A stretch of DNA of 64,000 nt from Thermofilum sp. Its GTDB lineage: Archaea; Thermoproteota; Thermoprotei; Thermofilales; Thermofilaceae. The notes below the pieces were generated by a model, which did not search any database, was not told the DNA's origin, and was given only the letters and a program-made list of their open reading frames with translations. Both the position numbers and the translations under genes were made by a program. Positions 8,893 through 17,764 of the stretch are shown in pieces. The DNA lies in the NCBI GenBank assembly GCA_038741495.1, contig JAVYKX010000004.1, positions 1 to 64,000 on the forward strand, in the 5' to 3' direction. Position 1 is the first letter of the stretch; every line of letters begins with the position of its first letter.

Positions 8893-9718
8893 GAACTCCA
8901 CAGCGCTACAGGGATCACAGGGCAGCAGCCCCCCAGCCTTGAGGGTGTGGAGTGGCGCTTTCTTGACCTTGAAGATGCCCCGAGCGTGAAGGGGCTCGTT
9001 GGGAGGGTGGAGCCGGAGGTCATCGTGCACGCTGCGGCCTACACGGACATCGACGGGTGGAGGTGGACAGGGAGCTGGCCTACAGGGTGAACTACCTGGC
9101 AACGCTCCACCTCGCGAGAGCCGCTCTCGAGGCTGGCTCTTACCTTATCTACGTCTCCACGGACTACGTGTTCGACGGCGAGAGGGGCGGTTACAGGGAG
9201 GGGGATGCCCCCAACCCCGTCAACTACTACGGGCTTTCCAAGCTGCTGGGCGAGGTGGCTGTGTCCAGCGTGCTGCCTGAGCGGAGCCTTACCGTCCGGG
9301 TGAGCGGGCTCTACGGGTACAGCCCTGCGGGGAAGAAGAACTTCGGGCTCATAGCGCTGGAGAAGCTGGTGAGGGGGAGCCGGTGAGCGCTTTCGAGGAC
9401 CAGTTCCTCTCGCCCACCTACGTTCCCTTCCTCGCGGAGAGGCTGGTGGGGGCGGCTGAGAGGGGTGTTACCGGTGTTCTGCACCTTGCGGGTGAGAGGT
9501 TGTCTAGGTTTGACTTCGCGCTCCGGCTGGCAGAGCTCCTGGGAGCGGATAGGGGGCTGGTTAGAGCGGTTCCGATGAGCAGTGCGAGGCTGGTGGCGAG
9601 GAGGCCGAGGGACTCCAGCCTCGACACGTCGAGGGCCGCGGCCTTGGGCTTAGCTCTGCCGCCGCTGCAGGCTTGCCTGGAGCACTTCGTTAGGAGCTAC
9701 CGCGAGGCTTTGGGGTGA
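8893..9718 (+). pseudogene. rmlD: dTDP-4-dehydrorhamnose reductase (RmlD) remnant
   Basis: Three consecutive pieces read as RmlD: LEGVEWRFLDLEDAPSV ... VIVHAAAYTDIDG (frame of 8938), then VEVDRELAYRVNYLATLHLA ... YVSTDYVFDG ... YYGLSKLLGE (from 9057; catalytic Tyr-x3-Lys present), then SAFEDQFLSPTYVPF to the stop at 9718. Each junction is repaired by one extra G, at GGG 9055-9057 and at the G5 run 9373-9377. The first 35 or so residues, with the GxxGxxG nucleotide-binding loop, are absent because the MNT gene ends immediately upstream. RmlD catalyses the last step of dTDP-L-rhamnose synthesis. With the truncation the gene should be dead even if the two shifts are sequence errors. Confidence 0.85.
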
Positions 9719-9722
9719 GCTT

Positions 9723-10274
9723 ATGCCGTTCACCTTCAAGAGGCTTGAGATCCCTGACGTGGTGCTCGTCGAAGCTAAGATTTTCAGCGACGCGAGAGGT
9801 TTCTTCGCGGAACTCTACAAGAGGACCGACTTCGCTGCAGCGGGGATCCCGCACGACTTCGCTCAGGTGAACATGAGCTTCTCGAGGAGGGGTGTGGTTA
9901 GGGGCCTGCACTACCAGTTGAAGCCGATGGAGCAGGGTAAGCTGGTCACCGTCGCTTCGGGGCGCGTCTTCGACGTAGCGGTCGACATCAGGAGGGGCTC
10001 GCCTTGGTTCGGCAGGCACGTGGCGGTGGAGCTGACGCCTGGCTTGCTGCTCTGGATCCCGCCGGGTTTCGCCCACGGCTTCCAGGCGCTGGAGGACTCG
10101 GTTTTCATCTACCTGGTAACGAAGGAGTACAGCCCCCAGCACGAGAGGTGTATCCTCTGGCGCGACCCCAGCTTGGGGATAGAGTGGCCGATCGAGAACG
10201 CTATCGTGAGCGAGAAAGACAGCAAGGGCTTACCGCTGAAGGAAGCTGAAACAAACTTCGCGTATCCACCTTAG
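9723..10274 (+). CDS. rmlC: dTDP-4-dehydrorhamnose 3,5-epimerase
   Basis: A 183-residue cupin of the RmlC family, full length. It converts dTDP-4-keto-6-deoxyglucose to the L-lyxo isomer in the dTDP-L-rhamnose pathway. Family motifs are visible: VLVEAKIFSDARGFFAELYK, NMSFSRRGVVRGLHYQ with the catalytic His (about residue 61), LVTVASGRVFDVAVDIRRGS, and the IPPGFAHGFQAL strand. ATG 9723 is preceded by GGGGTGAG and follows the rmlD stop by 4 bases. No rmlA or rmlB is in the window, so either these lie elsewhere or the pathway is being lost. Confidence 0.93.
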   Translation: MPFTFKRLEIPDVVLVEAKIFSDARGFFAELYKRTDFAAAGIPHDFAQVNMSFSRRGVVRGLHYQLKPMEQGKLVTVASGRVFDVAVDIRRGSPWFGRHVAVELTPGLLLWIPPGFAHGFQALEDSVFIYLVTKEYSPQHERCILWRDPSLGIEWPIENAIVSEKDSKGLPLKEAETNFAYPP

Positions 10275-10300
10275 CGCTCGCAGCAAGCTCCTTGACCAGC

Positions 10301-10423
10301 GTATTTCTCGAATGTGAACGCTTTGGAGGAGAGCTGCCTCGGCTTCCAATCAAAAGCTCCCTCGAGAAAGGTGTGAGAGAAGTAGTGGAGCGCTTCAAAG
10401 CCTTCCTCCCATGTATACGCTAA
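10301..10423 (+). pseudogene. possible C-terminal tail of a sugar-nucleotide SDR enzyme
   Basis: The frame ending at TAA 10421 reads IKSSLEKGVREVVERFKAFL, which resembles the last helix of extended SDR sugar-nucleotide epimerases/dehydratases (pattern LGF-x4-SLEEGL-x-EVVEWF). The LGF part is found one frame over at 10338 (LGFQSKAP). I read this as the degraded end of a GalE/RmlB-like gene. The match is short, so confidence is low. Downstream to 10562 the DNA is AT-rich with no gene. Confidence 0.3.
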
Positions 10424-10562
10424 CGGAGGCAGAGCCGCATTTAATTTTTAGGAGATAAACTTGGAACAATAGAATTCTAGCGCTTCAGAATTTAAGCTAT
10501 TTAGATTGGCTGTTGAGAGAAAACGATAAAAGCTTCTATCTAGCAACTTTAACTTAGAGAAG

Positions 10563-11503
10563 ATGATCTCGGTAGTGATTCTCTCTAAAAATAACGGGAG
10601 GACGATCGGCTACACGCTGCTCAGCGTTTTGAGATAGAAGCTTCTCCTGGGCTTCTCCAGGGAGGTTATAGTCGTTGATGCTTATAGCTTATGATAATAG
10701 AGGATTCTAGAACGTTTCCGCCCCTACATCAGGGTCGTCTACGATGAGGGGAAGGGGATTGGGATCGCCAGGAACATTGGTGTTCTAGCTTCAAGGGGTA
10801 GCTACATTTACTTTGTGGATGCTGACTGCACCGTTGGCGTAGACCACTTCACGAGAGTTTTTGAAGCCTTCGAGAGAGGAGCTGACGTAGTCTATGTGAA
10901 AGCGAGTGGTTCTCAGACTTTAACTAAAATTGAACGTTTGAAGGAGCTGGTGTGGCGTTACGGCAGGGCTTACTCCGAGGAGATGGCAAGATGGTGGTGC
11001 TTCGCTGGAGGATCCTTCATTGCTTTTAAGCGCGGTGTTTTCGACGGGTGAAGGGCTTCTGGATATACCCGCCGTACGATGCCGACGATCTCGACTTCAG
11101 TTTCCGAGCTTGGAAAGCCGGTTTCAGGATTAGCGTGGTGGAGGTACCCGGAACGGCGAGCATGTTCAGGAGAGGGGTAGGGGAGCTTATCAGGCAGCAA
11201 GTGGGGTGGGGGAGGGGTTTCGCGCACGTAATAGCCAGGTACAGGCACGAACGCGATTACTGGAGATGCTACAAGCTGAACCCTTTCCTCTACAGGATTC
11301 TCGGCGGTGCTGCTTGGCTCTACCCTATTGTAGCCGCCCTGCTGGCGCCGGTGAAAGGCCTCCAGCTGAGCTTAAGGATGCGTAAGCCGGAGATGTTCTT
11401 CTACTGGACTGTGCGCAGGTAGGCTTTCCTTTACGGCGTCCTGAGCAAGCTGAGGCGCGCCTTCCTTGCACAGGGGTTGAGGGCGGAGATGAAGGTCCGT
11501 TAA
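10563..11503 (+). pseudogene. GT2 family glycosyltransferase, inactivated
   Basis: From ATG 10563 the translation MISVVILSKNNGRTIGYTLL is a GT2 start, but TAG 10635 interrupts it and three stops (10692-10700) replace the DGT motif after EVIVVDAYSL. The same frame then resumes: GKGIGIARNIGVLASRG, then YIYFVDADC with the DxD site. A one-base gap in GGG 11046-11048 moves the frame to KGFWIYPPYDADDLDFSFRA, and TAG 11420 cuts before the final AFLYGVLSKLRRAF. With nonsense codons, a lost motif and a shift this is a true pseudogene, not just sequencing noise. Confidence 0.8.
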
Positions 11504-11534
11504 GCTTAAGCACCCGGCTGCAGGCCTGACGGCT

Positions 11535-12575
11535 GTGAAGGAGCTGCTCCTTGTGTCACCCCGCGCTAGCGGTATAGGCGGCGTTGCCCAGCACGTGGCT
11601 AGGTTGCGGAGAGAGCTTGAGGCTCGCGGCTTCGAGGTCGACGTGCTATCCGTCGAGAACACGACGCACATACCGGTGAAGGGTCTCTATAACCCTAGCT
11701 TCGCGCTTTCCTCCGCTTTGAAGTCGCTGCTCCGCAGCCTGGGAGGGAGGAAGTACGATGTGGCTCACGGTCACAACGTGCCGTCCTGGCCAGCTATCAG
11801 GTTAGCGCGCGCGGAGGCTAGAGTTCTCACGCAGCACGGTGTCTACTCCCGGCAGATCGGGCTGCTGCACGGAAGGCTTTTCGGGAAGTTGAGCGGGTGG
11901 CTCGAGAGCAAAGCTGTGAGAAGCGTTGACGCCTTAACATGTGTTTCCCGCAGCGTGTGCGAGTTCTACAGGAGTAGGGGGGTTGACGCCGTCTACATTC
12001 CTAACGCTGTAGATCTGCGGGAGATCCCCTCCGAGGGTTTAAAAATTTATGAGAAGCAGGTTGTTTATGTGGGGCGGTTAAGCCGCGAGAAAGGCTTCGA
12101 CGTGCTCCTCGAGGCTGCTGGGATGTTAAACCCCGATGTGCACTTGATCGTCGTGGGGTCGGGGGTGAGGGAGCTCGAGGAGCGTGCCCGCGCTCTTTCA
12201 AAGCGTTTGAGAAACTTCCACTACCTGGGCTACAGGCCGAGAGGGGAGGCGTTGAGGGTGATCAAAGGGAGTGATTTACTTGTCCTCCCCTCACGCGCGG
12301 AGGGGTTGCCCACAGTGCTGCTAGAGGCGATGGCTTCGAAGACCCCAATCCTCGCCTCGAGGATTCCCGGTATCCTCGATGTGGTCGACGAGACATGCGC
12401 CATCCTAATCGAGCCGGGAGACCCTAGGGAGCTCGCCAAAGCAATCAACAGGAGTGTGATGGAGTACCCGAAGACCTTCGTCGAAAGAGCATTCGAGAAA
12501 GTTATGAAAGAGTTCAGCTGGGATAAAGTTGCCCAGGAGTACATCGAGCTTTACGAGCGCCTTCTGAGCAGCTGA
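11535..12575 (+). CDS. GT4 family glycosyltransferase
   Basis: An intact 346-residue GT-B fold retaining glycosyltransferase. It has an N-terminal donor/acceptor domain with the glycine loop SGIGGVAQHVARL (about 12-24), and a C-terminal GT4 domain with VVYVGRLSREKGFDVLLEA, VVGSG, and LVLPSRAEGLPTVLLEAMAS (the E-x7-E motif). It ends with helix FSWDKVAQEYIELYERLLSS. It should transfer a sugar from a nucleotide donor to a cell-surface glycan at the membrane surface. GTG 11535 is the only start that keeps the first strand. It is the only complete glycosyltransferase left between 5.9 and 14 kb. Confidence 0.88.
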   Translation: MKELLLVSPRASGIGGVAQHVARLRRELEARGFEVDVLSVENTTHIPVKGLYNPSFALSSALKSLLRSLGGRKYDVAHGHNVPSWPAIRLARAEARVLTQHGVYSRQIGLLHGRLFGKLSGWLESKAVRSVDALTCVSRSVCEFYRSRGVDAVYIPNAVDLREIPSEGLKIYEKQVVYVGRLSREKGFDVLLEAAGMLNPDVHLIVVGSGVRELEERARALSKRLRNFHYLGYRPRGEALRVIKGSDLLVLPSRAEGLPTVLLEAMASKTPILASRIPGILDVVDETCAILIEPGDPRELAKAINRSVMEYPKTFVERAFEKVMKEFSWDKVAQEYIELYERLLSS

Positions 12576-12579
12576 AAGT

Positions 12580-13660
12580 GTGGTGAACGCCTTGAATTCA
12601 AAAAGCACCAAGAGCATCGCGTACATTACACCCTTCGACTCTCGGTCTTACAGGAGGCCCTACCTTGCAAGAAGGGCTTTACCGCTCGCGAGCATATACT
12701 ATTACAAGGAGATCAGGGACTCGAGCTGGTTACTAAGCAGAGTTTTAGGGCTTAATCATCGCCTATCAAGAGCAGAGCTAAGGATCTACCAGCATGCACG
12801 GAGCGGCGGGGATGCGCTGGTAACTGCTCTGGCCACTGATGTCCTAAAATAAAGTACTACTCGCGCGCCTCAAAGCTAACACTGTTATAACGCTAAACCC
12901 ATTCCTAGGGTCGAGAAGGATATGGGGAAACAGAAACAATCATCATAGATTGGATGGACATACTTATGTGGCCTTGGGATGAGTTGAACCTTTTCGATAT
13001 TGAAGCTGTTGAGGAGGCTGACGGTGTGATTTTCTGGAGTAGACCGCTCATGGAGATCATGAAGAAACGGCTTAAAGTAAGGAAATGCGCGTACGTTCCG
13101 CACGGTGTAGATTTAAGCGAGTTCGACCCAATGAAAGCTGATCCGAAAAACTTTAGGAGCAAGCACAGGTTAGGTGATAGCTTTCTTGTCACTTACAGCG
13201 GGGGCGCTTGGTCGTACCGCGGAATCGACCTGCAAGGCGTCCGGAAGGTCGTCGAGGCAGTTGCGCTTGCAAGTAAACAGCTGCCAGACCTTAAGCTGGT
13301 TTTACAGTTAGGAAGAGTAGACTTGGACTTGATACGCTTTTGCAAAAAACTTAAAGTTTTGGGTAAAACTCGAGTTATAGGCCCGCTACCTTATAACGAC
13401 CCTGAGAGGTTAGGCTTGTTCGCTGCCGCTGATGTTCTTATCGCACCTAATTCTGCTCATCCAACCGCTTACTACGCCGAGCGTATTAAGTTCTTCCATT
13501 ACATGGCCGCAGGAAGGGCGATCTTAGCGGAGAGGACGCCGGGAGCAATTATTCTCTGAGAAATAGCTTAGGCAAGACCGCCCGAGAAAGAGTCACGTCG
13601 TTATTTGAGTGGAATGTTACAGCACCGAGACTTAGGGATTTCATTAATAATATCCCTTAA
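12580..13660 (+). pseudogene. GT4-like glycosyltransferase, frameshifted
   Basis: Pieces of one GT4-type protein lie in order: an N-terminal part (NSKSTKSIAYITPFDSRSYR ... to TAA 12850), a middle linked by KVLLARLKANTVITLNPFLG in another frame, then IIDWMDILMWPWDELNLFDI through VVEAVALASKQLPDLKLVLQ and KFFHYMAAGRAILAERTPGA to TGA 13557, and a final tail one frame over (LRNSLGKTARERVTSLFEWN to the stop at 13660). At least three frame breaks occur within 1.1 kb. The region is AT-richer than the rest of the window. It belongs to the same decaying glycan cluster. Confidence 0.7.
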
Positions 13661-14020
13661 CGTGAACCATTATCGGAGCTCTGATCTAAGCGTTAAAATG
13701 TGGAGGATTGAGCTAGAGGGAAATGAAAAAGCATCACTTTCTAAGGGACTTCGGCTGAAGCTCTAGCAAAGTTTAGAGCTGCTCGAGAGGCCCCGGCACG
13801 TTGTTTAACGTCAAGGCGGCAACGCGATGCTAGCAGCACAACTAGATCGGGTATAGCACGTGTCCTTTATTTTTCGTGTTCTCAGCAGAACGCTTGGGCT
13901 GTGAACCAGGCATATCTTGGTCAGAGTGAAATAGCGTAGCTTTTCTGAACTTGCTTCACGTAGAATTTCTATACTTTAGCCGCTTCAGTAAAAGAGCCAC
14001 GATAAGATGTAATCTTCGAG
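13661..14020. other. intergenic region, no gene seen
   Basis: About 360 bases of AT-richer DNA between the broken GT4 and the convergent minus-strand genes. I find no open frame of useful length, no RNA gene and no strong repeat. Confidence 0.5.
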
Positions 14021-14342
14021 CTAGTTTCTATTCTCTAGAGGTTCGGGTTTCAGAGCTTGCTCGCCTTTGGTCTTCGGCTCGACGAAGACGATCTTTATGA
14101 CCTGAGCTGCTACCCTTAGCCTCGCCTGGTACCCGAGGAGATTCTTCCTCCTGGCGACTCTGTACTCCTCGAATATGAGATCCGCGATCCTCTCCAGCTC
14201 TTTCACGTCTTCGAGCGTGTACTTTTTTTGGGTCCTCGTCTAGGAGGGCTTTAGGCCTCTCCTCAACCTCCTTCGTGTAGTGCTTGCTCGAAGGCTTGGG
14301 TAGGGACACTTTTAGGGCCTGTATTGGCGCGTAGCTCTCCAT
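14021..14342 (-). pseudogene. small hypothetical gene split by an A7/T7 tract
   Basis: From ATG 14342 the minus strand reads MESYAPIQALKVSLPKPSSK through LLDEDPKK, then runs into nonsense sequence. Removing one base of the T7 run at 14223-14229 (A7 on the coding strand) joins it to YTLEDVKELERIADLIFEEY and on through RLRVAAQVIKIVFVEPKTKG to the stop at 14021, about 107 residues. No family is recognised; the product would be a basic, helical soluble protein. It overlaps the end of the small membrane gene upstream by 31 bases. The indel could be an assembly error, a mutation or a slippage site. Confidence 0.55.
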
Positions 14343-14554
14343 GGGCGTGAGGACGCCTTGGCTTCTAAGATTTTAAGCAGAAGCTCGTTGTACAAGAGAA
14401 AAGCGTTCTCGAGCCTGCTTACTGTGTCCTCGAGCCTGCTGAGCTTGGATTCGAGCTTCTCGAACTTGGATGCTAGCCAGTAGCTCAGTGCGGCAGCTGA
14501 TGAAATTACGCTCGCTACTATGGCGATCGTGTTCAGCACTTCGTGAGAGCTCAT
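14312..14554 (-). CDS. small membrane-anchored coiled-coil protein
   Basis: About 80 residues from ATG 14554 (MSSHEVLNTIAIVASVISSA). One N-terminal membrane helix (about 7-28) is followed by a short coiled coil with a seven-residue pattern (FEKLESKLSRLEDTVSRLEN). An earlier Met at 14581 would add a basic extension. The end overlaps the start of the next minus-strand gene. The function is unknown. The layout (anchor plus coiled coil) resembles small partner proteins found beside toxin-like genes; the neighbours are HEPN/MNT genes. Confidence 0.5.
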   Translation of the reverse strand: MSSHEVLNTIAIVASVISSAAALSYWLASKFEKLESKLSRLEDTVSRLENAFLLYNELLLKILEAKASSRPWRATRQYRP

Positions 14555-14797
14555 TGCTATGGCTGCGGCGCGCCGGGGCACTTATGTTCGCCAGGTTGTT
14601 TGCGTTTTCGCTTTGAACGGGCGGGAATTGCACCGGCAGCTGCGAGCGCTTAGAGGGGCGAGGAAACGAGGACGAGCAGGGTTGTCAACTAGGTGGAGTA
14701 AGCGGGGGCAGCATTGCTCGCCTGCTTTCAGCTTCTCCGGTGAAAGATCGTTGCGGGTATGACTGTGCTCGGTTAGAGCGGGCTTGAAGGGTTTCGC

Positions 14798-15199
14798 CTA
14801 GCCTTGCTGTGCTTGCTTGAAGAGCTCTTCGATTTTCCCGACGATCTTCTCAGCCGTTGTGAGGAGCCTTTGGGAGGTTCCTCGCGCTATCTCCTTCCAC
14901 GGTTTCCGCAACCCCGCGTTTGGGTACCTTGCTACCACGTAGTATGGCGAGAGCTCTGAGAGCCCCTCGACCTCGCTGGGCTCTAGCCGTATCGATGCCG
15001 CTGCTGCCAGCTCTACGGGGTCGCGAGTTTTAGGGAGCCTTACCCTCTTGAAGGCTATGATGTACGCCTTCAGTGCTTTTTCGACAGCCTGGTGGGCTAG
15101 GAACGCAGAGAGGTGGTAGCTTCCGCGGGAGTGGGCTTCCTTAGCCTCCTTTAGATCAACTAAGGAGCTCTCGAGCCAATCCAGCGCTTCTCCCCTCAT
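14798..15199 (-). CDS. HEPN-domain protein
   Basis: A 133-residue HEPN protein, the toxin-side partner of the MNT gene just upstream on the same strand (15 bases between them). Typical features are the first helix ALDWLESSLVDLKEAKEA, the central YHLSAFLAHQAVEKALKAYI (the most conserved HEPN stretch) and the late YYVVARYPNAG segment. HEPN proteins are all-helical and often RNases acting as toxins. I see no clear R-x4-6-H motif, so catalytic activity is uncertain. Confidence 0.88.
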   Translation of the reverse strand: MRGEALDWLESSLVDLKEAKEAHSRGSYHLSAFLAHQAVEKALKAYIIAFKRVRLPKTRDPVELAAAASIRLEPSEVEGLSELSPYYVVARYPNAGLRKPWKEIARGTSQRLLTTAEKIVGKIEELFKQAQQG

Positions 15200-15214
15200 T
15201 ACGCCCGGCCCCCT

Positions 15215-15541
15215 TCAGGCTATCTTGATCCAGTACTCAGCGGCATCCTGGATGACGATGCTCCTCCTCTTAGCCTCCTCGAACTCTTCCGGCGTGTAGG
15301 TCAGGATCTCAAAGCCCCTACCGGGCGGCAGGAGCTTTCTCACGAGCGCGTGTCTTCTCCCGAGATCAAGGCCCTTGAAGCCGTCCGATACGACTATGAG
15401 GTCTATGTCGCTATCGGAGAGCCAATCACCTCTAGCGTAACTGCCGAAGAGGTAAACTTCTACGCTGCCCAAAACATCCTCCGCTCTCTCAGCGAAACTC
15501 CTGAGAAGCTTTAACACGTCCTCAGGCACGCAGCCTGGCAT
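15215..15541 (-). CDS. MNT-type minimal nucleotidyltransferase
   Basis: A minimal nucleotidyltransferase with a complete signature FGSYARGDWLSDSDIDLIVV (GS, DxD) and a third strand GFEILTYT. ATG 15541 is preferred; an in-frame ATG at 15577 would lie upstream of the expected transcript start, given the TTTAAA box at 15591-15596. It is the first gene of the MNT-HEPN pair, so the order is antitoxin then toxin, the reverse of the pair at 8.2-8.9 kb. Confidence 0.86.
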   Translation of the reverse strand: MPGCVPEDVLKLLRSFAERAEDVLGSVEVYLFGSYARGDWLSDSDIDLIVVSDGFKGLDLGRRHALVRKLLPPGRGFEILTYTPEEFEEAKRRSIVIQDAAEYWIKIA

Positions 15542-15577
15542 GGAACACCACTCCACTCCCGCATCTAGGTATTTCAA

Positions 15578-16065
15578 TGCTCCTTAAGCCTTTAAAGTTT
15601 CCAGCGATAGGCTGCATATAAATGAAGCTTAAAGTTTATGCGTAAATTTCAGCCATTATGCGTTAAAGTGCGGCAGATGATTGTCAGCGTGGGAGGTCAA
15701 CTAGCGTAAGCCGTAGAGAGTACTTTGGGAGTGGGGCGGCAGGGGGTGCTGAACCACGCTTTCCGCCGTATTCGCGACGAAGGTCGCAGTAGGCTGTGGA
15801 CGAGAGGGTTTCACAGCCATAGTATCGATGCCTGTCGGTTGCTCGCTGCGAGAGCGGACGTGCTGCGCCCGCTATCAGTTGGAACCCGGTTGATGGGGCT
15901 GGTGCGGCTTCGCGGGGGTGCACCGGGGGCTGCGGGAACGTGGGTGAGCTTGGGGCTAGGGTGGGTTTTGCATGGCAGAGTATCGGGGTGCCTCATAGCG
16001 CTGGCGATACTTTCGTTTTTATTTTGCCCCGATCTTTTACTGCTTAGGGGAGGTGGTTCGCAAGT
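15578..16065. other. intergenic region with promoter of the MNT/HEPN pair
   Basis: About 490 bases without a supported gene. Near 15580-15650 lie AT-rich motifs (TTTAAA at 15591-15596, CATATAAATGAAG near 15614) that fit archaeal promoters. The remainder is GC-rich with only chance open frames on both strands. Confidence 0.45.
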
Positions 16066-16425
16066 ATGGGTTTAACGAGCGTGAGGGTGACTATCTCTAA
16101 TCCCGTGAATCCAGAGCTCAGGGAGGATGTGGAGCTCATAGTAGATACTGGCGCGGTACTACCTTGGATACCGCGAAAAGTGTTGGAGAAAATTGGTGTG
16201 AAGCCGGAGTATAAGAAGCTCTTCAGGACGGTAGAGGGCAAAGTCATCGAGCGTTCGACGTCTTTCGCCCGGATAAGGTACGGGGAGCATGAAACAGTGG
16301 TGGAAGTCGTGATTGCGGAGGAGGGGGATGCTGCGGTCCTAGGCGTCGTAGCGCTGGAGAGCATGGGTTACCGGGTCAACCCGGTCACTGGCGAGCTGGA
16401 GTACGTCGGGCTGCTGGCCGTGTAG
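16066..16425 (+). CDS. retropepsin-like clan AA aspartic protease
   Basis: A 119-residue single-domain protein with the retroviral-type aspartic protease core: VELIVDTGAVLPWIPRKVLE (DTGA active-site loop, about residues 26-29), the flap-like region RTVEGKVIERSTSFARIRYG, and the second hydrophobic-hydrophobic-Gly turn AVLGVVALESMGYRVNPVTG. Members act as homodimers with one Asp from each subunit. Archaeal genomes carry such small aspartyl proteases of unknown substrate. ATG 16066 has a strong GGGGAGGTGG upstream. It stands alone between two HEPN/MNT modules. Confidence 0.82.
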   Translation: MGLTSVRVTISNPVNPELREDVELIVDTGAVLPWIPRKVLEKIGVKPEYKKLFRTVEGKVIERSTSFARIRYGEHETVVEVVIAEEGDAAVLGVVALESMGYRVNPVTGELEYVGLLAV

Positions 16426-17335
16426 GGAAAGCTCGATCCCGACTTGCAGCGTTGTGTAGAAAACAGCGCAGAGGGGGTTTTACCTCCTTCTACCTCGAAA
16501 CTAACTTTTGCCATACCACAGGAATTCGTTGAGGCCGCTGCAGCGCGAAGGCAGAGAGAACAAGCACTCTTGATGCCTTCGCACTTTTACTCTCTTAAGC
16601 TCTGTTCGTCAGTCGTAGGTCTGCCTAGCTTACGAGCTGGGAATGGGTAATCAAGCATAAAGGTGTAGAGCATGCTTGGCCTAAAGTCCCCGCTTTTAAG
16701 CGCCCGAGTACACTTGACGGAACTCTTGCTGTCTCTGACGTCTGAGCCTGATTCAGAGCAACAGTTGCGTTCGCGAGCTTGGCCAGCGCCGCTCTTACTC
16801 CCAGAGGGGGAGAGAGCTGCGAGAGCTTATGCGCCAACTGCTATCGCGACCCTCCCTCCCGAGGCTCGCAGAGAAGCGGGAGGAACAGGCTACTCCCCCT
16901 CCAGCTCCCTAACCACAACTGAAGCTCTCCCTCGCCTTCGGCCCCCTCACCCTCCTTTCAATGAACCTCCTCACTTTCTCTGCCCGTTTCACTCTACTCG
17001 TAAACCCTCGCATTTTTGGCTTTCAGCCCCGCTGATCTTAACGTTGAGCATAGCTTATAGTAGGGAGGCTTGCATCCTTGCAGAGCTTGTGCAGCATCTA
17101 GCTTCACTTGAACCCGAATGCTACTCCTACCCGTGTTAGGCGCGTAAAGCCTGTGGTACCTTAACCGACTCGGTACTAAAGGAGGTGCGTAGGCCCCTTC
17201 CATATCGACCTTATGGCGCTCACCCCAGCGATCTAAGGTGTTAAGCTGGAGGGCGGGACCGACTCTGTTGAACCGGAGAAGTGAGGGGCGAGCGCGGATC
17301 GATAAATAGAATAGAATAGGCTGGTACTCCGAGTT
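16426..17335. other. long intergenic region, no gene supported
   Basis: About 900 bases with only short low-quality frames on both strands. Several tracts are C/T-rich on the plus strand (16830-17000). A TATA-like gataaatagaatag at about 17300-17315 is probably the promoter of the HEPN gene at 17336. Nothing here resembles an RNA gene. Confidence 0.45.
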
Positions 17336-17764
17336 GTGAGTGGCGAGTACGTGGAGCTTCTTAAGAGGAGATCGCGATCCATGCTCAGGCTGGCTAAGCA
17401 GCTCCTCTTTAGCGGCGAGTACGATTTGGCGGTTCTGAACGCGGAGTACGCTGCCCAGCTACTTGTTAAAGCGCTCCTGTATAGGACCACCGGCGAAGAG
17501 GTAAGGGGGCATAGCATCAGGGCACTGATTGGGCTTTTGGTCTCCGTTCTCGAGGAGAAAGGGTTCCGCAGGGAGGCGGGGGAGCTGATCGAGTACGTTA
17601 GGAGGAACAGGGGGATCATAGCGGAGCTTGAGGAAGGTCACGTGCGCTCAGTTTACGGAGTCTTCAGCTACAGCAGGGAGCAGGCAGAGAAGCTCGTAGA
17701 GGCCGCTGAAAGTATTGTCGGTGTGCTCGAGAAGGTCGAGAGGGAGGTGTTCGGTGATGCTTAG
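17336..17764 (+). CDS. HEPN-domain protein
   Basis: A 142-residue HEPN protein: YVELLKRRSRSMLRLAKQLL, then EYDLAVLNAEYAAQLLVKAL (core HEPN helices), RGHSIRALIGLLVSVLEE and a C-terminal YSREQAEKLVEAAESIVGVL helix. GTG 17336 lies about 25 bases after the TATA-like sequence, which fits a leaderless mRNA. It overlaps the following nucleotidyltransferase by 8 bases. This is the third HEPN/MNT module in 10 kb and it is divergent in sequence from the other two. Confidence 0.87.
   Translation: MSGEYVELLKRRSRSMLRLAKQLLFSGEYDLAVLNAEYAAQLLVKALLYRTTGEEVRGHSIRALIGLLVSVLEEKGFRREAGELIEYVRRNRGIIAELEEGHVRSVYGVFSYSREQAEKLVEAAESIVGVLEKVEREVFGDA

Noticed and set aside
10563-11503. In-frame TAG codons in the GT2 gene as possible pyrrolysine read-through
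   Set aside because: TAG occurs at 10635 and 11420, but TGA and TAA are also in frame at 10692-10697 and a frameshift follows at 11046. The gene is not a methylamine methyltransferase. Ordinary decay explains it.
15725-16075. 116-codon plus-strand frame before the aspartic protease
   Set aside because: Composition is unlike the neighbours, there is no ribosome-binding site, and it runs into the protease start in another frame.
16426-17335. Several 60-150-codon frames between the protease and the HEPN gene
   Set aside because: Both strands are open by composition; none has a start signal, conserved-looking motif or neighbour overlap.
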